Positions 50,329 to 63,194 of a stretch of DNA of 64,000 nucleotides are shown here, piece after piece. This stretch comes from Erwinia sp. JUb26 (GTDB lineage: Bacteria; Pseudomonadota; Gammaproteobacteria; Enterobacterales; Enterobacteriaceae): NCBI RefSeq assembly GCF_003751505.1, contig NZ_RJVB01000007.1, positions 62,001 to 126,000 of the forward strand, read 5' to 3'. A program made the translations under genes and the position numbers. Numbering within the stretch: position 1 is the first letter of the stretch; every line of letters starts with the position of its first letter. Below the pieces are notes generated by a model that saw only the letters and a program-made list of their open reading frames with translations, made no database searches and was not told the DNA's origin.

Positions 50329-51642
50329 GTGTTGGAACGCCTCTCCTGGAAGAGATTATTTCTGGAGCTGCTGCTCGCCAGCCTGCCCGCGCTACTGCTC
50401 GGGCTACTGGTCGGGTATCTGCCCTGGCTGCTGTTAGTCTCAGTGCTCTGCGTGCTGGGTTTCCACTTCAATAACTTACTTCGCCTTTCCCACTGGCTGT
50501 GGGTTGACCGCAGCATGACCCCGCCAAGCGGACGGGGCAGCTGGGAGCCGCTGTTTTATGGACTTTATCAGATGCAGGCGAGGAATCGCCGTCGCCGCCG
50601 AGAGCTGGGGCATCTGATTAAGCGTTTTCGCAGCGGAGCAGAATCACTGCCCGATGCGGTGATCCTGACCACCGAAGAAGGCACGATTTTCTGGTGTAAC
50701 GGCCTGGCCCAGCAAATGCTGGCGCTGCGCTGGCCGGAGGATAACGGCCAGAATATCCTTAACCTGCTGCGTTATCCTGAATTTACCCGCTATCTTCGCC
50801 AGCGTGATTTCAGCCGCCCGCTGACGCTGGTGCTGAATAACCATCGCCATATTGAGTTCCGCGTGATGCCCTACAGCGAAGGGCAGTGGCTGATGGTGGC
50901 GAGGGACGTCACCCAGATGCATCAGCTGGAGGGCGCACGGCGTAACTTCTTTGCCAACGTCAGCCATGAACTGCGCACGCCGCTCACCGTGCTGCAGGGC
51001 TATCTGGAAATGATGAATGATTCGGTGCTGGAAGGCGGAGTGCGCGACAAGGCGCTGCACACTATGCAGGAACAGACGCGAAGGATGGACAGCCTGGTGA
51101 AACAGCTGCTGACGCTGTCGCGTATTGAAGCCGCTCCGGCATTGGATCTGCAGGAGAAAGTGGATGTGCCGAGAATGCTGCGCATTCTGCAGCGCGAGGC
51201 GGAAACTCTCAGCAACGGTCGCCATGAGATCCACTTCCATACCGACCCCCATCTGCGCGTGTACGGCAACGATGAGCAGCTGCACAGTGCCATTTCTAAT
51301 CTGGTGTATAACGCGGTGAACCACACGCCGGACGGAACACGTATTGATATCAGCTGGCTGCGCAACACCCACGGCGCGCAGTTTAAGGTGCGGGATAATG
51401 GACCGGGCATTGCCGCCGAACATATTCCGCGCCTCACCGAGCGCTTCTATCGAGTGGATAAGGCGCGTTCACGTCAGACCGGCGGCAGCGGACTGGGGCT
51501 GGCGATTGTGAAGCATGCGCTGAGCCATCATAACGCCCGGCTGGATATCACCAGCGAGCCGAATAAAGAAACCTGTTTCAGCTTCCAGCTGCCGCCAAGG
51601 TTGATTGTGAGCGCCGAACTGGTTGAGAATGCGGTTCGTTAA
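50329..51642 (+). CDS. phoR: Phosphate regulon sensor kinase PhoR
   Basis: A 437-residue histidine kinase starting at GTG. Two N-terminal membrane helices (about 10-48) and a PAS domain (about 105-190, [21 protein letters not shown]) precede the phospho-acceptor His213 in [11 protein letters not shown]. The ATPase boxes are N ([10 protein letters not shown]), G1 (DNGPGI) and G2 (GGSGLGLAI). It responds to the Pst-PhoU system. Sequence and length follow E. coli PhoR. Confidence 0.97.
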   Translation: MLERLSWKRLFLELLLASLPALLLGLLVGYLPWLLLVSVLCVLGFHFNNLLRLSHWLWVDRSMTPPSGRGSWEPLFYGLYQMQARNRRRRRELGHLIKRFRSGAESLPDAVILTTEEGTIFWCNGLAQQMLALRWPEDNGQNILNLLRYPEFTRYLRQRDFSRPLTLVLNNHRHIEFRVMPYSEGQWLMVARDVTQMHQLEGARRNFFANVSHELRTPLTVLQGYLEMMNDSVLEGGVRDKALHTMQEQTRRMDSLVKQLLTLSRIEAAPALDLQEKVDVPRMLRILQREAETLSNGRHEIHFHTDPHLRVYGNDEQLHSAISNLVYNAVNHTPDGTRIDISWLRNTHGAQFKVRDNGPGIAAEHIPRLTERFYRVDKARSRQTGGSGLGLAIVKHALSHHNARLDITSEPNKETCFSFQLPPRLIVSAELVENAVR

Positions 51643-51660
51643 TCTGACGGGTTTGTTGCT

Positions 51661-52584
51661 ATGAAAAAGCTGATGGCGCTGGCGCTGTTGCTGTTTACCT
51701 CTGTTTCCCCGGCACGCGAAGGCATGCTGGCGGGGAATTTATCCAGCGTCGGCTCCGACACCCTGGGCAATCTGATGGCGCTATGGGGTGAGAGCTTTAA
51801 CCGTCAGTACCCGGGGATCAACGTGCAGATCCAGGCGGCGGGATCGTCCACGGCGCCTACCGCGCTGGCGGCCGGAGCCGCGCAGCTCGGGGCGATGAGC
51901 CGCCCGATGCAGGCGCCGGAGCGCCAGCTGTTTGAGGACAGCTACGGCTATCCGCCGCTGGCGGTGCCGGTGGCGATGGATGCGCTGGTGGTGGTGGTTA
52001 ACCAGGATAATCCGCTGCCCGGGCTGAACGTGCAGCAGCTGGACGCCATTTTTTCCATTACCCGCCGCTGCGGCGCGCTCAATGTGCCTGTGACCTGGGG
52101 CGATTTAAAGCTGACGCAGCCGGGCTGGCCCGATCGCGGCCTGCAGCGCTTTGGCCGCAACTCTGCCTCCGGGACCTGGGGTTTCTTTAAGCAGCAGGCG
52201 CTGTGCAACGGCGATTTCCGCAAGGATGTCGGCGAGTATCCCGGCTCGGCGGCGGTGGTGCAGGCGGTAGCCGGTACGTTGAACAGCATTGGCTATGCCA
52301 GCGCGGGCTTTCATATCAGCGGGGTGAAAACCGTGCCGGTGGCCCGCAGCGGCAGCGACTGGATCGCCCCGACGCCGGAAAATATCCGTAGCGGACTCTA
52401 TCCCTATGCTCGCCCGCTGTATATCTACGTCAATAAAGCCCCTGGTAAGCCGCTGGAGCCGCTGACGGCCGCATTCCTGCGCCTGGCGCTGTCGCCGGAC
52501 GGCCAGAAGCTGGTCAGCCAGGCCGGTTATCTGCCGCTGTCACAGCAGCAGCGCGACCGCGCAATGAACCTGCTGGCGCCGTAA
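51661..52584 (+). CDS. PstS-family phosphate-binding protein, orphan
   Basis: A 307-residue exported protein (signal MKKLMALALLLFTSVSPA). Phosphate-site patterns of the PstS-like family are present: VGSDTLGNLM, IQAAGSSTAPTAL, GAMSRPM and GRNSASGTWGFF. It follows phoR by 18 bp and is probably in the phoBR transcript. No pstCAB-phoU genes are here. In E. coli brnQ comes directly after phoR, so this gene is an insertion. Such single PstS-like proteins may scavenge or sense phosphate; the exact role is inferred. Confidence 0.85.
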   Translation: MKKLMALALLLFTSVSPAREGMLAGNLSSVGSDTLGNLMALWGESFNRQYPGINVQIQAAGSSTAPTALAAGAAQLGAMSRPMQAPERQLFEDSYGYPPLAVPVAMDALVVVVNQDNPLPGLNVQQLDAIFSITRRCGALNVPVTWGDLKLTQPGWPDRGLQRFGRNSASGTWGFFKQQALCNGDFRKDVGEYPGSAAVVQAVAGTLNSIGYASAGFHISGVKTVPVARSGSDWIAPTPENIRSGLYPYARPLYIYVNKAPGKPLEPLTAAFLRLALSPDGQKLVSQAGYLPLSQQQRDRAMNLLAP

Positions 52585-52699
52585 TCCCCTCTCGGCCTGC
52601 CTTATCGCAGTTGATCCTCATCTGGAAGATGAATTTTTTTCAACTGCGATGAATTTTCCTCGTTTGCCGCTGCCCGTTTCTCATGACACTCTTACAACC

Positions 52700-52723
52700 A
52701 GACATATAGACATCCAGATGTCC
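52700..52723 (+). promoter_or_regulatory. Three tandem met boxes (MetJ operator)
   Basis: AGACATAT, AGACATCC and AGATGTCC lie head to tail as 8-bp units, each a variant of the MetJ box AGACGTCT, ending 69 bp before the methyltransferase gene. Tandem met boxes are the standard architecture for co-operative MetJ binding, so methionine repression is expected. Confidence 0.8.
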
Positions 52724-52792
52724 AAAAATAACCAGTGGTAATTATTACTACCCTAAATTATGTGCCGGATGGCAGGCCAGGAGTAACCGACT

Positions 52793-53893
52793 ATGACAAC
52801 ATCTACCCATTATCGCGCCGAAGTGGTTGGCAGCTTTCTGCGTCCGGCCGCGATCAAGCAGGCACGTAAACAGTTTGAAGCGGGTGAGATTGACGCCGCT
52901 GCGCTGCGTCAGATCGAAGATGCTGAAATCCGCAAGGTTGTAGAACTGCAGCGCGAAGCGGGCCTGAAGGTGGTGACCGACGGTGAGTTCCGTCGCGCCT
53001 GGTGGCATTTTGATTTCTTTGACGGTCTGGACGGCGTAGAGCGTTACGAAGCCGAGCAGGGCATTCAGTTCAACGGCGTACAGACCAAAGCGCGCGGCGT
53101 GAAGGTCACCGGTAAACTGGGCTTCAGCAACCACCCGATGCTGGAAGATTTTCGCTTCCTGCAAAGCATCAGCGGCGATGCCGTGGCGAAAATGACCATT
53201 CCCAGCCCGAGCGTGCTGCACTTCCGTGGCGGTCGTAAAGTGATTGATGCCACCGTGTATCCCGATCTTAAAGACTACTTTGACGATCTGGCGCAGACCT
53301 ATAAAGATGCGATCAAAGCCTTCTACGATGCCGGATGCCGCTACTTACAGCTGGATGATACCGTTTGGGCCTACCTGTGCTCCGACGATCAGAAGCGTGA
53401 AATCCGCGAGCGCGGCGATAATCCGGAAGAACTGGCGCAGACCTATGCCCGCGTGCTGAACAAGGCGCTGGAAGGCAAGCCGGACGACCTGACTGTCGGG
53501 CTGCATGTCTGCCGTGGAAACTTCCGCTCAACCTGGATCTCGGAAGGCGGCTATGAACCGGTGGCGGAGATCCTGTTCGGCGGCGTAAATATTGATGCCT
53601 TCTTCCTGGAGTACGATAATGAGCGCTCCGGTGGCTTTGAGCCGCTGCGCTTTATCAAACCGGGCAATCAGCAGGTGGTACTGGGTCTGATTACCACTAA
53701 AACCGGTGAGCTGGAAGAGGCGGCCACGGTGGAGCAGCGGATTAAGGAAGCGACGCAGTACATTAGCCTGGATCAGATCTGCCTGAGCCCGCAGTGCGGT
53801 TTCGCCTCCACCGAGGAGGGCAACAGTCTGACGGAAGCGCAGCAGTGGGCCAAGCTTCGTCTGGTGGTGGATATCGCTAACCGCGTCTGGTAA
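52793..53893 (+). CDS. Cobalamin-independent methionine synthase-like protein (MetE C-terminal type)
   Basis: A 366-residue protein equal to the catalytic (C-terminal) half of MetE, like Bacillus YxjG/YxjH. VGSFLRP is at the N-terminus and VTDGEFRRAWWHFDF near 60. The zinc-ligand sites expected of the family are HVCRGN, FFLEYD and LSPQCGF. It would transfer a methyl group to homocysteine, the donor being uncertain for short versions. Met boxes upstream tie it to methionine supply. It is absent from this place in E. coli. Confidence 0.87.
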   Translation: MTTSTHYRAEVVGSFLRPAAIKQARKQFEAGEIDAAALRQIEDAEIRKVVELQREAGLKVVTDGEFRRAWWHFDFFDGLDGVERYEAEQGIQFNGVQTKARGVKVTGKLGFSNHPMLEDFRFLQSISGDAVAKMTIPSPSVLHFRGGRKVIDATVYPDLKDYFDDLAQTYKDAIKAFYDAGCRYLQLDDTVWAYLCSDDQKREIRERGDNPEELAQTYARVLNKALEGKPDDLTVGLHVCRGNFRSTWISEGGYEPVAEILFGGVNIDAFFLEYDNERSGGFEPLRFIKPGNQQVVLGLITTKTGELEEAATVEQRIKEATQYISLDQICLSPQCGFASTEEGNSLTEAQQWAKLRLVVDIANRVW

Positions 53894-53920
53894 CGCTTTC
53901 TCCCCTGTCATTTTGTGTAT

Positions 53921-53944
53921 AAGGCGCGTTTTTACGCGCCTTTT
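53921..53944 (+). terminator. Terminator of the methionine synthase-like gene
   Basis: AAGGCGCGT-TTTT-ACGCGCCTT stem-loop followed by TTG, 27 bp after the stop. The stem of nine base pairs is perfect. Confidence 0.88.
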
Positions 53945-54070
53945 GTGCATCATGTAAGGAAAAAATGCAGAAATTAACGCCGGGTCGGATAAAAAAGATA
54001 CAAATCATGTAACGCGATATTCACGTTAACTAATGATATACGCTGCCTGTTGTTATTTTTACGCTATATA

Positions 54071-54265
54071 CTACTGCTTTTTGGATCCCGTATTGCCTTT
54101 CTCCGCTATAAACGTTTTACTTACCTCCGTTTTTTCATCATCCCCCTGCATATAGAAAATAAACAGCTCTGATTCGCTGCCCGTTCGGCTCATATACGGT
54201 GGTTTCCACTGCACTGGCTTGATTTTGCAACGTTTACCGGGCGACACAGGGGATAAACCTGACAT
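54071..54265 (-). CDS. Possible small protein antisense to the brnQ leader
   Basis: A 64-codon frame ([15 protein letters not shown]..., ending in NTGSKKQ) fills most of the 407-bp gap between the methionine synthase-like gene and brnQ. Codon use looks normal for this genome and it is not a shadow of another gene. However, no ribosome site is visible before the ATG and I recognise no family. The remainder of the gap holds only the terminator and AT-rich sequence. Treat it as a weak candidate. Confidence 0.3.
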   Translation of the reverse strand: MSGLSPVSPGKRCKIKPVQWKPPYMSRTGSESELFIFYMQGDDEKTEVSKTFIAEKGNTGSKKQ

Positions 54266-54301
54266 CACGATTCAATACCAGTACAGGCAGCACCGTTCCT
54301 T

Positions 54302-55624
54302 ATGACACATCGTTTAACTCCAAAAGATATTCTGGCGCTGGGCTTTATGACTTTTGCCCTGTTCGTAGGTGCCGGAAACATTATTTTTCCGCCGATGGTG
54401 GGTATTCAGTCCGGCGAATTTGTCTGGACCGCAGCTATCGGCTTCCTGATCACCGCGGTAGGTCTGCCGGTGATTACCGTTATTGCGCTGGCACGCGTGG
54501 GTGGGGGGATTGATGCCCTCAGCTCGCCAATCGGTAAAGCGGCCGGCGTGGTGCTGGCAACGGTCTGCTATCTTGCCGTAGGCCCACTGTTCGCCACCCC
54601 GCGTACCGCGACCGTTTCTTTCGAAGTGGGCATTGCTCCGCTGACCGGCGATGGCGCTCTGCCGCTGCTGGTGTACAGCCTGATCTACTTTGCGCTGGTG
54701 ATCGGCATCTCTCTGTATCCGGGCAAACTGCTGGATACCGTCGGCCACGTGCTGGCACCGCTGAAAATCGTCGCGCTGACCATCCTGGGACTTGCGGCGC
54801 TGCTGTGGCCCGCCGGTGGCCTGGCTCCGGCCACCCACGACTATCAGCGTGCGGCATTCTCCAGCGGCTTCGTTAACGGCTATCTGACCATGGATACGCT
54901 GGGCGCGTTGGTGTTCGGTATTGTTATCGTCAACGCCGCGCGTTCACGCGGTATCGACAACGCGAAGCTGCTGACGCGCTATACGGTGATTGCCGGTCTG
55001 ATCGCCGGTGTCGGCCTGACGCTGGTTTATCTCAGCCTGTTCAAGCTGGGTTCAGACAGCGCATCGATTGTCGATCAGCAGGCGAACGGTGCCGCTATTC
55101 TACATGCCTACGTGCAGCACACCTTCGGCGGTATGGGCAGCTTCTTCCTTGCCGCGCTGATTTTTGTAGCCTGTATGGTCACTGCGGTTGGCCTGACCTG
55201 CGCCTGTGCGGAATTCTTTGAAGGCCTGCTGCCTTTAACCTATCGCCAGCTGGTGTTCATCCTCGGTCTGTTCTCGATGGTGGTGTCAAACCTGGGTCTG
55301 AGCCATCTGATCCAGTTCTCTATTCCGGTGCTGACGGCGATTTATCCGCCATGCATTGTGCTGGTGTTGTTGAGTTTCACCCTGAAATGGTGGCACAAAA
55401 GCAGCCGAATCATCGCTTTACCGATGTTAGTTAGCCTGATTTTCGGTATTATTGACGCTATCAAAACCACGGAATTTAAGGCCTTGCTGCCTGGGTTTGC
55501 CCAAAATCTGCCGCTGGCGGATCAGGGACTGGCATGGTTGCCACCTTCACTGGTGATGCTGGTACTGGTAGCCGTATACGATCGCGTGTCAGGCCACCAG
55601 TCGGTTACTGCGCATCAGCAATAA
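54302..55624 (+). CDS. brnQ: Branched-chain amino acid:cation symporter BrnQ
   Basis: A 440-residue, 12-helix LIVCS-family transporter for leucine, isoleucine and valine. It matches E. coli BrnQ over its whole length ([69 protein letters not shown]). The ATG has only a poor ribosome site. The phoR-brnQ-proY order of E. coli is kept except for the two inserted genes. Confidence 0.95.
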   Translation: MTHRLTPKDILALGFMTFALFVGAGNIIFPPMVGIQSGEFVWTAAIGFLITAVGLPVITVIALARVGGGIDALSSPIGKAAGVVLATVCYLAVGPLFATPRTATVSFEVGIAPLTGDGALPLLVYSLIYFALVIGISLYPGKLLDTVGHVLAPLKIVALTILGLAALLWPAGGLAPATHDYQRAAFSSGFVNGYLTMDTLGALVFGIVIVNAARSRGIDNAKLLTRYTVIAGLIAGVGLTLVYLSLFKLGSDSASIVDQQANGAAILHAYVQHTFGGMGSFFLAALIFVACMVTAVGLTCACAEFFEGLLPLTYRQLVFILGLFSMVVSNLGLSHLIQFSIPVLTAIYPPCIVLVLLSFTLKWWHKSSRIIALPMLVSLIFGIIDAIKTTEFKALLPGFAQNLPLADQGLAWLPPSLVMLVLVAVYDRVSGHQSVTAHQQ

Positions 55625-55677
55625 GCGTTGTAAAACTTCCCCTTGCCCGATCGGGTAAGGGGTCGACAGGTATAGAG

Positions 55678-57030
55678 ATGACAAGTTCGACACTTAAAAA
55701 GGGACTGAGCACCCGCCATATTCGGTTTATGGCCCTGGGCTCGGCAATCGGTACCGGCCTGTTCTACGGCTCGGCCGATGCCATCAAAATGGCCGGTCCC
55801 AGCGTGATTCTGGCCTATCTGATCGGCGGTGCGGTGGCGTATATTATTATGCGTGCGCTGGGCGAAATGTCGGTCAACAATCCTCAGGCCAGCTCCTTCT
55901 CGCGCTACGCGCAGGACTACCTTGGCCCGCTGGCAGGCTATATCACCGGCTGGACCTACTGTTTTGAAATCCTCATTGTTGCCATAGCCGACGTGACTGC
56001 CTTCGGTATCTATATGGGCTTCTGGTTCCCGGACGTTCCACACTGGATCTGGGTCCTGAGCGTGGTGCTGATTATCGGTGCCATTAACCTCGCCACGGTA
56101 AAAGTGTTTGGTGAGGTGGAGTTCTGGCTGTCGCTGTTCAAAGTCGCCACCATCATCATCATGATTGTGGCGGGTCTCGGCATTATTTTCTGGGGGCTGG
56201 GCAACGGCGGGCAGGCAACCGGTATCAGCAATCTGTGGACCAACGGTGGATTCTTCCCGAACGGTTGGATTGGCACCATGCTGTCGCTGCAGGTGGTGAT
56301 GTTTGCCTACGGCGGGATTGAGATTATTGGTATTACCGCCGGTGAAGCGAAGGATCCACAGACATCGATTCCGCGTGCAATTAACACCGTACCGATGCGT
56401 ATTCTGGTGTTCTACGTGGGCACGCTGTTTGTCATTATGTCGATTTACCCGTGGAACCAGGTAGGCACCAACGGCAGTCCGTTCGTGCTGACCTTCCAGC
56501 ATATGGGTATTGCCGCCGCTGCAGCCATCCTCAACTTTGTGGTCGTCACCGCCTCGCTGTCGGCGATTAACAGCGATGTTTTCGGCGTTGGACGCATGCT
56601 GCACGGTATGGCAGAGCAGGGACATGCACCGAAAGCTTTCTCTAACGTTTCGCGCAAAGGCGTGCCGTGGGTGACGGTCATGGCCATGATGGTTGCCATG
56701 CTGTTGGCGGTGTATCTGAACTATCTGATGCCTGAGAAAGTCTTCCTGGTGATTGCTTCGCTGGCGACGTTCGCGACCGTTTGGGTGTGGATTATGATCC
56801 TGTTTTCTCAGATTGGCTTCCGTCGTACGCTGAGCGCCGAGCAGAAGAAGGCACTGGCGTTTGCGCTGCCGGGCGGGCCGTTTACCGCAACGGTTGGCAT
56901 CCTGTTCCTCGTCTTTATTATCGGTTTGATCGGCTACTTCCCGGATACTCGCGTATCGCTTTACGTCGGTATTGCGTGGATCCTGCTGCTGCTGGTGAGT
57001 TGGCAGTGGGTTAAACGTCGTAATATCTGA
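55678..57030 (+). CDS. proY: Proline-specific APC permease ProY
   Basis: A 450-residue amino-acid permease with 12 helices. The N-terminus [29 protein letters not shown] and [22 protein letters not shown] are typical of the AAT subfamily, and the position behind brnQ identifies it as ProY. The start is at MTSSTLKK; the earlier frame overlaps brnQ. In E. coli ProY is a cryptic proline transporter that also takes up histidine. Confidence 0.93.
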   Translation: MTSSTLKKGLSTRHIRFMALGSAIGTGLFYGSADAIKMAGPSVILAYLIGGAVAYIIMRALGEMSVNNPQASSFSRYAQDYLGPLAGYITGWTYCFEILIVAIADVTAFGIYMGFWFPDVPHWIWVLSVVLIIGAINLATVKVFGEVEFWLSLFKVATIIIMIVAGLGIIFWGLGNGGQATGISNLWTNGGFFPNGWIGTMLSLQVVMFAYGGIEIIGITAGEAKDPQTSIPRAINTVPMRILVFYVGTLFVIMSIYPWNQVGTNGSPFVLTFQHMGIAAAAAILNFVVVTASLSAINSDVFGVGRMLHGMAEQGHAPKAFSNVSRKGVPWVTVMAMMVAMLLAVYLNYLMPEKVFLVIASLATFATVWVWIMILFSQIGFRRTLSAEQKKALAFALPGGPFTATVGILFLVFIIGLIGYFPDTRVSLYVGIAWILLLLVSWQWVKRRNI

Positions 57031-57069
57031 CGCGGACAAGCCGCACGAGACTTGTCGCTTAAGCGTATA

Positions 57070-57102
57070 AAAGCCGTTGTCCGTGAGGATGGCGGCTTTT
57101 TT
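57070..57102 (+). terminator. Terminator after proY
   Basis: AAAGCCG / CGGCTTT arms around a larger, partly paired loop with a run of six T, 40 bp after the stop. Confidence 0.82.
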
Positions 57103-57137
57103 ATCTCTGAAAGAACGCCGACCTGTAATTGCAGGCA

Positions 57138-57165
57138 AAAAAAAACTCGCCGAAGCGAGTTTTTT
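57138..57165. terminator. Bidirectional terminator serving the peroxiredoxin gene
   Basis: AAAAACTCGC / GCGAGTTTTT with a CGAA loop; long A and T runs on both sides let it end minus-strand transcripts of the peroxiredoxin gene. Confidence 0.9.
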
Positions 57166-57177
57166 GCAGAGCTGAAA

Positions 57178-57780
57178 TTACAGCTTAGCGGCGTTTTCAG
57201 ACAGGTATTTCGCTACGCCTTCTGGCGATGCGCCCATACCTTCTTTGCCTTTTTCCCACTGAGCTGGGCACACTTCGCCGTGCTCTTCGTGGAACTGCAG
57301 CGCGTCAACCATACGCAGCATTTCATCTACGTTACGGCCCAACGGCAGATCGTTAACTACCTGGTGGCGAACCACACCGGCTTTGTCGATCAGGAAAGAG
57401 CCACGCAGGGCAACGCCCGCGTCCGGATGCTCAATACCGTAGGCTTTCTGAATTTCACGTTTGATATCAGCAACCATGGCGTACTGCACTTCGCCGATGC
57501 CGCCTTTATCAACCGGAGTTTTACGCCATGCGTTGTGAACGAACTCTGAGTCGAATGAAACACCGACGACTTCAACGCCACGCTTCTGGAACTCAGCATA
57601 ACGCTTGTCGAAAGCGATCAGCTCAGAAGGGCAGACGAAGGTGAAGTCCATTGGCCAAAAGAACACAACGGTGGCTTTACCAGCGGTGTGTTTTTTAAAG
57701 TTGAAGTTCTCTACGATCTCACCGTTGCCCAGTACGGCTGCGGCGGTAAAATCAGGGGCTGGACGAGTTACCAGGACCAT
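57178..57780 (-). CDS. Typical 2-Cys peroxiredoxin (AhpC/Prx1 type)
   Basis: A 200-residue peroxidase reducing hydrogen peroxide and organic hydroperoxides. The peroxidatic Cys50 is in MDFTFVCPSE and the resolving Cys171 in GEVCPAQW. A GGIG motif (93-96) resembles the GGLG of over-oxidation-sensitive peroxiredoxins. The start follows ACAGGAGTGA; the longer frame upstream is excluded. No ahpF is adjacent, so thioredoxin is the likely reductant. In E. coli malZ occupies this position. Confidence 0.92.
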   Translation of the reverse strand: MVLVTRPAPDFTAAAVLGNGEIVENFNFKKHTAGKATVVFFWPMDFTFVCPSELIAFDKRYAEFQKRGVEVVGVSFDSEFVHNAWRKTPVDKGGIGEVQYAMVADIKREIQKAYGIEHPDAGVALRGSFLIDKAGVVRHQVVNDLPLGRNVDEMLRMVDALQFHEEHGEVCPAQWEKGKEGMGASPEGVAKYLSENAAKL

Positions 57781-57878
57781 ATTCACTCCTGTAAAAGTAA
57801 GTTGGAAGAAGGTGACAAGATGCGGGAAGTATAAAGTGTGCATCCTGCCGCAAGCCAGCGTAATACGCCGATTATTCA

Positions 57879-57895
57879 GATAGGTTACGCCTATC
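57879..57895 (-). promoter_or_regulatory. Possible OxyR site upstream of the peroxiredoxin gene
   Basis: GATAGG-TTACG-CCTATC is a perfect inverted repeat that fits one half of the OxyR motif (ATAGnTnnnAnCTAT) with one mismatch. After seven bases a weaker TAGGGTAATACTAAA follows as second half. It lies about 100 bp upstream of the start codon. Confidence 0.5.
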
Positions 57896-57978
57896 AAAAG
57901 GTAGGGTAATACTAAAACAGTATCATACAATAACCTTTTTATTGAAAAGGGCAACCGCTAAGTGATTTATGGACTTTT

Positions 57979-58560
57979 TCACAATGTCTGCAGGCGCGCG
58001 CGATCCATCATCTGCGGATAAAGCTGCCAGAAAAGGTTTTCAAGTTGTTGATAATTTTCTTCAAAATCGTAATAGCTTTCGCTCAGGGCCGCCAGGCGCG
58101 GGCGTCGGCTGGCCATTCCGCGTAGGACATTTTGCAAGTAGGGCGCGGCGGCGTAACGCTCCATCCAGCGGTCGCGCCATAAGTAATGGTTAAGGGTTTG
58201 AAACCCTTCCGGCGTACCCGGCAATTGTGGCTCGATCACACTTTTAACCTGAGCCAAAAAAACTGGCAGGGAAATTTCCGGTACCAGTTTAGCCCAGTGA
58301 TGTGACAGAAAATGATCCCAGATAACGTCCAGCGTAATCGGTGCCACGCGCTTCGTTTCGGCGCGAAACAGCTGCCGCGCCGCACGGACCTCGGGCAGCG
58401 AATCGGTCAGCGCATCAATGCGTCGGTGCAGGGCAATGCCCTCGGCAATCTCGGCAGGAAACTGCTGCTGCGGATTGCCGCGGATGTAATCAGCCATCAG
58501 ATTGCCCAGCAGCGAGCTGTTGGCAAGCGTGGCGAGATGGAGGTGAGCGAGATAGTTCAT
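57979..58560 (-). CDS. acpH: Acyl carrier protein phosphodiesterase
   Basis: A 193-residue HD-like hydrolase that removes the 4'-phosphopantetheine arm from holo-ACP. The signature start MNYLAHLHLA, then NLMADYIRGN and LHRRIDALTDSLPEV, is characteristic. The ATG at MNYLAH is chosen as in E. coli AcpH (193 residues). It is divergent from queA with 125 bp between, the conserved arrangement. Confidence 0.94.
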   Translation of the reverse strand: MNYLAHLHLATLANSSLLGNLMADYIRGNPQQQFPAEIAEGIALHRRIDALTDSLPEVRAARQLFRAETKRVAPITLDVIWDHFLSHHWAKLVPEISLPVFLAQVKSVIEPQLPGTPEGFQTLNHYLWRDRWMERYAAAPYLQNVLRGMASRRPRLAALSESYYDFEENYQQLENLFWQLYPQMMDRARLQTL

Positions 58561-58685
58561 GCCGCTACTATATCTCATTTTTACGAACCGCTACGCAACG
58601 GCGGCAGGAAAGATCAAGGGCAGGTTTAGAAGTTGCCGTTTTTCAGCTAGAATATGCGCCCTGATTTCCCTGAATGTGAATGACC

Positions 58686-60963
<2,278 letters not shown>

Positions 60964-60980
60964 ACAATGAGGGAATTTTA

Positions 60981-61310
60981 ATGAGCTTGTTCATTTCTGA
61001 TGCCGTGGCAGCTGCAGCACCATCACAGGGAAGTCCTTACTCTCTGGTGATTATGCTGGTTGTATTTGGTCTGATTTTCTACTTCATGATCCTGCGCCCT
61101 CAGCAGAAACGTGCGAAAGAGCACAAAAAACTGATGGACTCAATCTCTAAGGGTGATGAAGTACTGACCACCGGTGGCCTGGTTGGTCGCGTAACCAAAG
61201 TAGCGGAAACGGGTTATGTTGCTATCGCCCTGAACGAAACCACTGAAGTTGTGGTCAAACGTGACTTCGTAGCTGCCGTTCTGCCGAAAGGTTCGATGAA
61301 GGCGCTGTAA
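60981..61310 (+). CDS. yajC: Sec translocon accessory protein YajC
   Basis: A 109-residue single-pass inner-membrane protein. The hydrophobic helix is at about 20-38 ([17 protein letters not shown]), followed by the family signature [29 protein letters not shown]. It binds SecDF in the holo-translocon. The length is close to E. coli YajC (110). The order tgt-yajC-secD-secF is conserved. Confidence 0.96.
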   Translation: MSLFISDAVAAAAPSQGSPYSLVIMLVVFGLIFYFMILRPQQKRAKEHKKLMDSISKGDEVLTTGGLVGRVTKVAETGYVAIALNETTEVVVKRDFVAAVLPKGSMKAL

Positions 61311-61336
61311 TTTTTGATGTCCCTAAGGGAACTGCC

Positions 61337-63184
61337 GTGTTAAACCGTTATCCTTTATGGAAGTACATCATGCTGGTCGTCGTATTACTCGTCGGCCTGC
61401 TGTATGCACTGCCTAACCTTTATGGTGAGGATCCGGCTGTTCAGGTCACTGGCGCGCGCGGAAGCGCCGCCAGTGAGCAAACGCTGGTTCAGATCCAAAA
61501 CGCATTAAAAGAAGATAATATCCAGAGCAAATCTATTGCCCTGGAAAACGGCGCTATCATGGCGCGTTTTGCTAACACCGACGTGCAGCTGCGCGGCCGT
61601 GAAGCAATTATGAAGGCTCTTGGCGAGAATTACGTTGTGGCGCTTAATCTTGCGCCGGCTACTCCGACATGGCTGACCCTGCTGAATGCCGAGCCGATGA
61701 AACTCGGTCTTGATCTGCGCGGCGGCGTTCACTTCCTGATGGAAGTCGATATGGATACCGCTCTGGGTAAACTCCAGGAGCAGAATATCGATAACCTGCG
61801 TAGCGATCTGCGTGATAAAAATATTCCTTACGTTAACGTTCGCAAAACCGATAACTACGGCATGGAAATTCGTTTCCGCGATGCGGATGCGCGTAATCAG
61901 GCAGTCAGCTATCTGACGGGTCGTCATCGTGACCTGGTTATTAGCAATAGCGGCAGCAATGCGCTGACCGCCGTGATGAGTGACGAACGTCTGCGTGAAG
62001 CCCGTGAATATGCGGTACAGCAGAACATCAACATCCTGCGTAACCGCGTTAACCAACTGGGTGTTGCTGAGCCGCTGGTACAGCGTCAGGGTGCGGACCG
62101 CATCGTGGTTGAACTGCCGGGTATTCAGGATACGGCGCGTGCGAAAGAGATCCTCGGTGCTACGGCAACGCTGGAATTCCGTCTGGTTAACACCAGCGTG
62201 GATGCCACCGCCGCCGCAAACGGCCGCGTACCGGGCGACTCTGAAGTGAAGGAAACGCGCGATGGCCAGCCGGTCGTGCTGTACAAACGCGTGATCCTCA
62301 CCGGTGACCACATTACCGACTCCACCTCCAGCATGGATGAGTACAACCAGCCTCAGGTTAATATTTCCCTGGACAGCGCTGGTGGTAACATCATGTCCAA
62401 CTTCACCAAAGACAGCGTCGGTAAGGCGATGGCTACCCTGTTTGTTGAATACAAAGACAGCGGGAAGAAAGACGCCAACGGCCGTTCGATTCTGGTGAAG
62501 CAGGAAGAAGTGATCAACGTTGCGAACATCCAGTCTCGCCTGGGTAACAGCTTCCGTATCACCGGCATCAATAACCCGAACGAAGCCCGTCAGCTGTCGC
62601 TGCTGCTGCGTGCCGGTGCGTTGATTGCGCCAATCCAGATTGTCGAAGAACGTACCATCGGTCCAACCATGGGTGCACAGAACATCACTCAGGGTCTGGA
62701 AGCCTGCCTGTGGGGTCTGATCGCTTCGATCATCTTCATGGTGGTGTGGTACAAGAAATTCGGTCTGGTGGCGACCAGCGCACTGCTGGCAAACCTGGTG
62801 CTGATTGTGGGTATCATGTCCCTGCTGCCGGGCGCGACGCTGACGATGCCGGGAATTGCCGGTATCGTCCTGACGCTGGCGGTGGCGGTCGATGCTAACG
62901 TACTGATAAATGAGCGAATAAAGGAAGAGCTGCGCAACGGGCGTTCCGTTCAGCAGGCGATCCATGAAGGCTATAAAGGTGCGTTCTCCAGTATCGTTGA
63001 TGCCAACGTTACTACGCTGATTAAAGTTATCATTCTGTACGCAGTGGGTACCGGCTCGATTAAAGGGTTTGCTATCACCACCGCGATCGGTGTGGCAACG
63101 TCCATGTTTACCGCGATTATCGGCACCCGTGCCATCGTTAATCTGATGTACGGCGGCAAACGCATCAACAAGTTGTCTATCTGA
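61337..63184 (+). CDS. secD: Protein translocase subunit SecD
   Basis: A 615-residue RND-type membrane protein starting at GTG (LNRYPLWKY) after AAGGGA. One N-terminal helix is followed by a large periplasmic P1 domain and five C-terminal helices. Family motifs are [16 protein letters not shown] (about 125-140), AGALIAPI, and [21 protein letters not shown] with the proton-path aspartate. With SecF it uses the proton gradient to complete export. Confidence 0.97.
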   Translation: MLNRYPLWKYIMLVVVLLVGLLYALPNLYGEDPAVQVTGARGSAASEQTLVQIQNALKEDNIQSKSIALENGAIMARFANTDVQLRGREAIMKALGENYVVALNLAPATPTWLTLLNAEPMKLGLDLRGGVHFLMEVDMDTALGKLQEQNIDNLRSDLRDKNIPYVNVRKTDNYGMEIRFRDADARNQAVSYLTGRHRDLVISNSGSNALTAVMSDERLREAREYAVQQNINILRNRVNQLGVAEPLVQRQGADRIVVELPGIQDTARAKEILGATATLEFRLVNTSVDATAAANGRVPGDSEVKETRDGQPVVLYKRVILTGDHITDSTSSMDEYNQPQVNISLDSAGGNIMSNFTKDSVGKAMATLFVEYKDSGKKDANGRSILVKQEEVINVANIQSRLGNSFRITGINNPNEARQLSLLLRAGALIAPIQIVEERTIGPTMGAQNITQGLEACLWGLIASIIFMVVWYKKFGLVATSALLANLVLIVGIMSLLPGATLTMPGIAGIVLTLAVAVDANVLINERIKEELRNGRSVQQAIHEGYKGAFSSIVDANVTTLIKVIILYAVGTGSIKGFAITTAIGVATSMFTAIIGTRAIVNLMYGGKRINKLSI

Positions 63185-63194
63185 GGAGTGCGTT

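Noticed and set aside
55615..57138. 507-codon minus-strand frame opposite proY
   Set aside because: It is histidine/arginine-rich antisense of a membrane-protein gene, typical of a shadow frame.
61505..62965. 486-codon minus-strand frame opposite secD
   Set aside because: It is antisense to the intact, conserved secD and has no family features.
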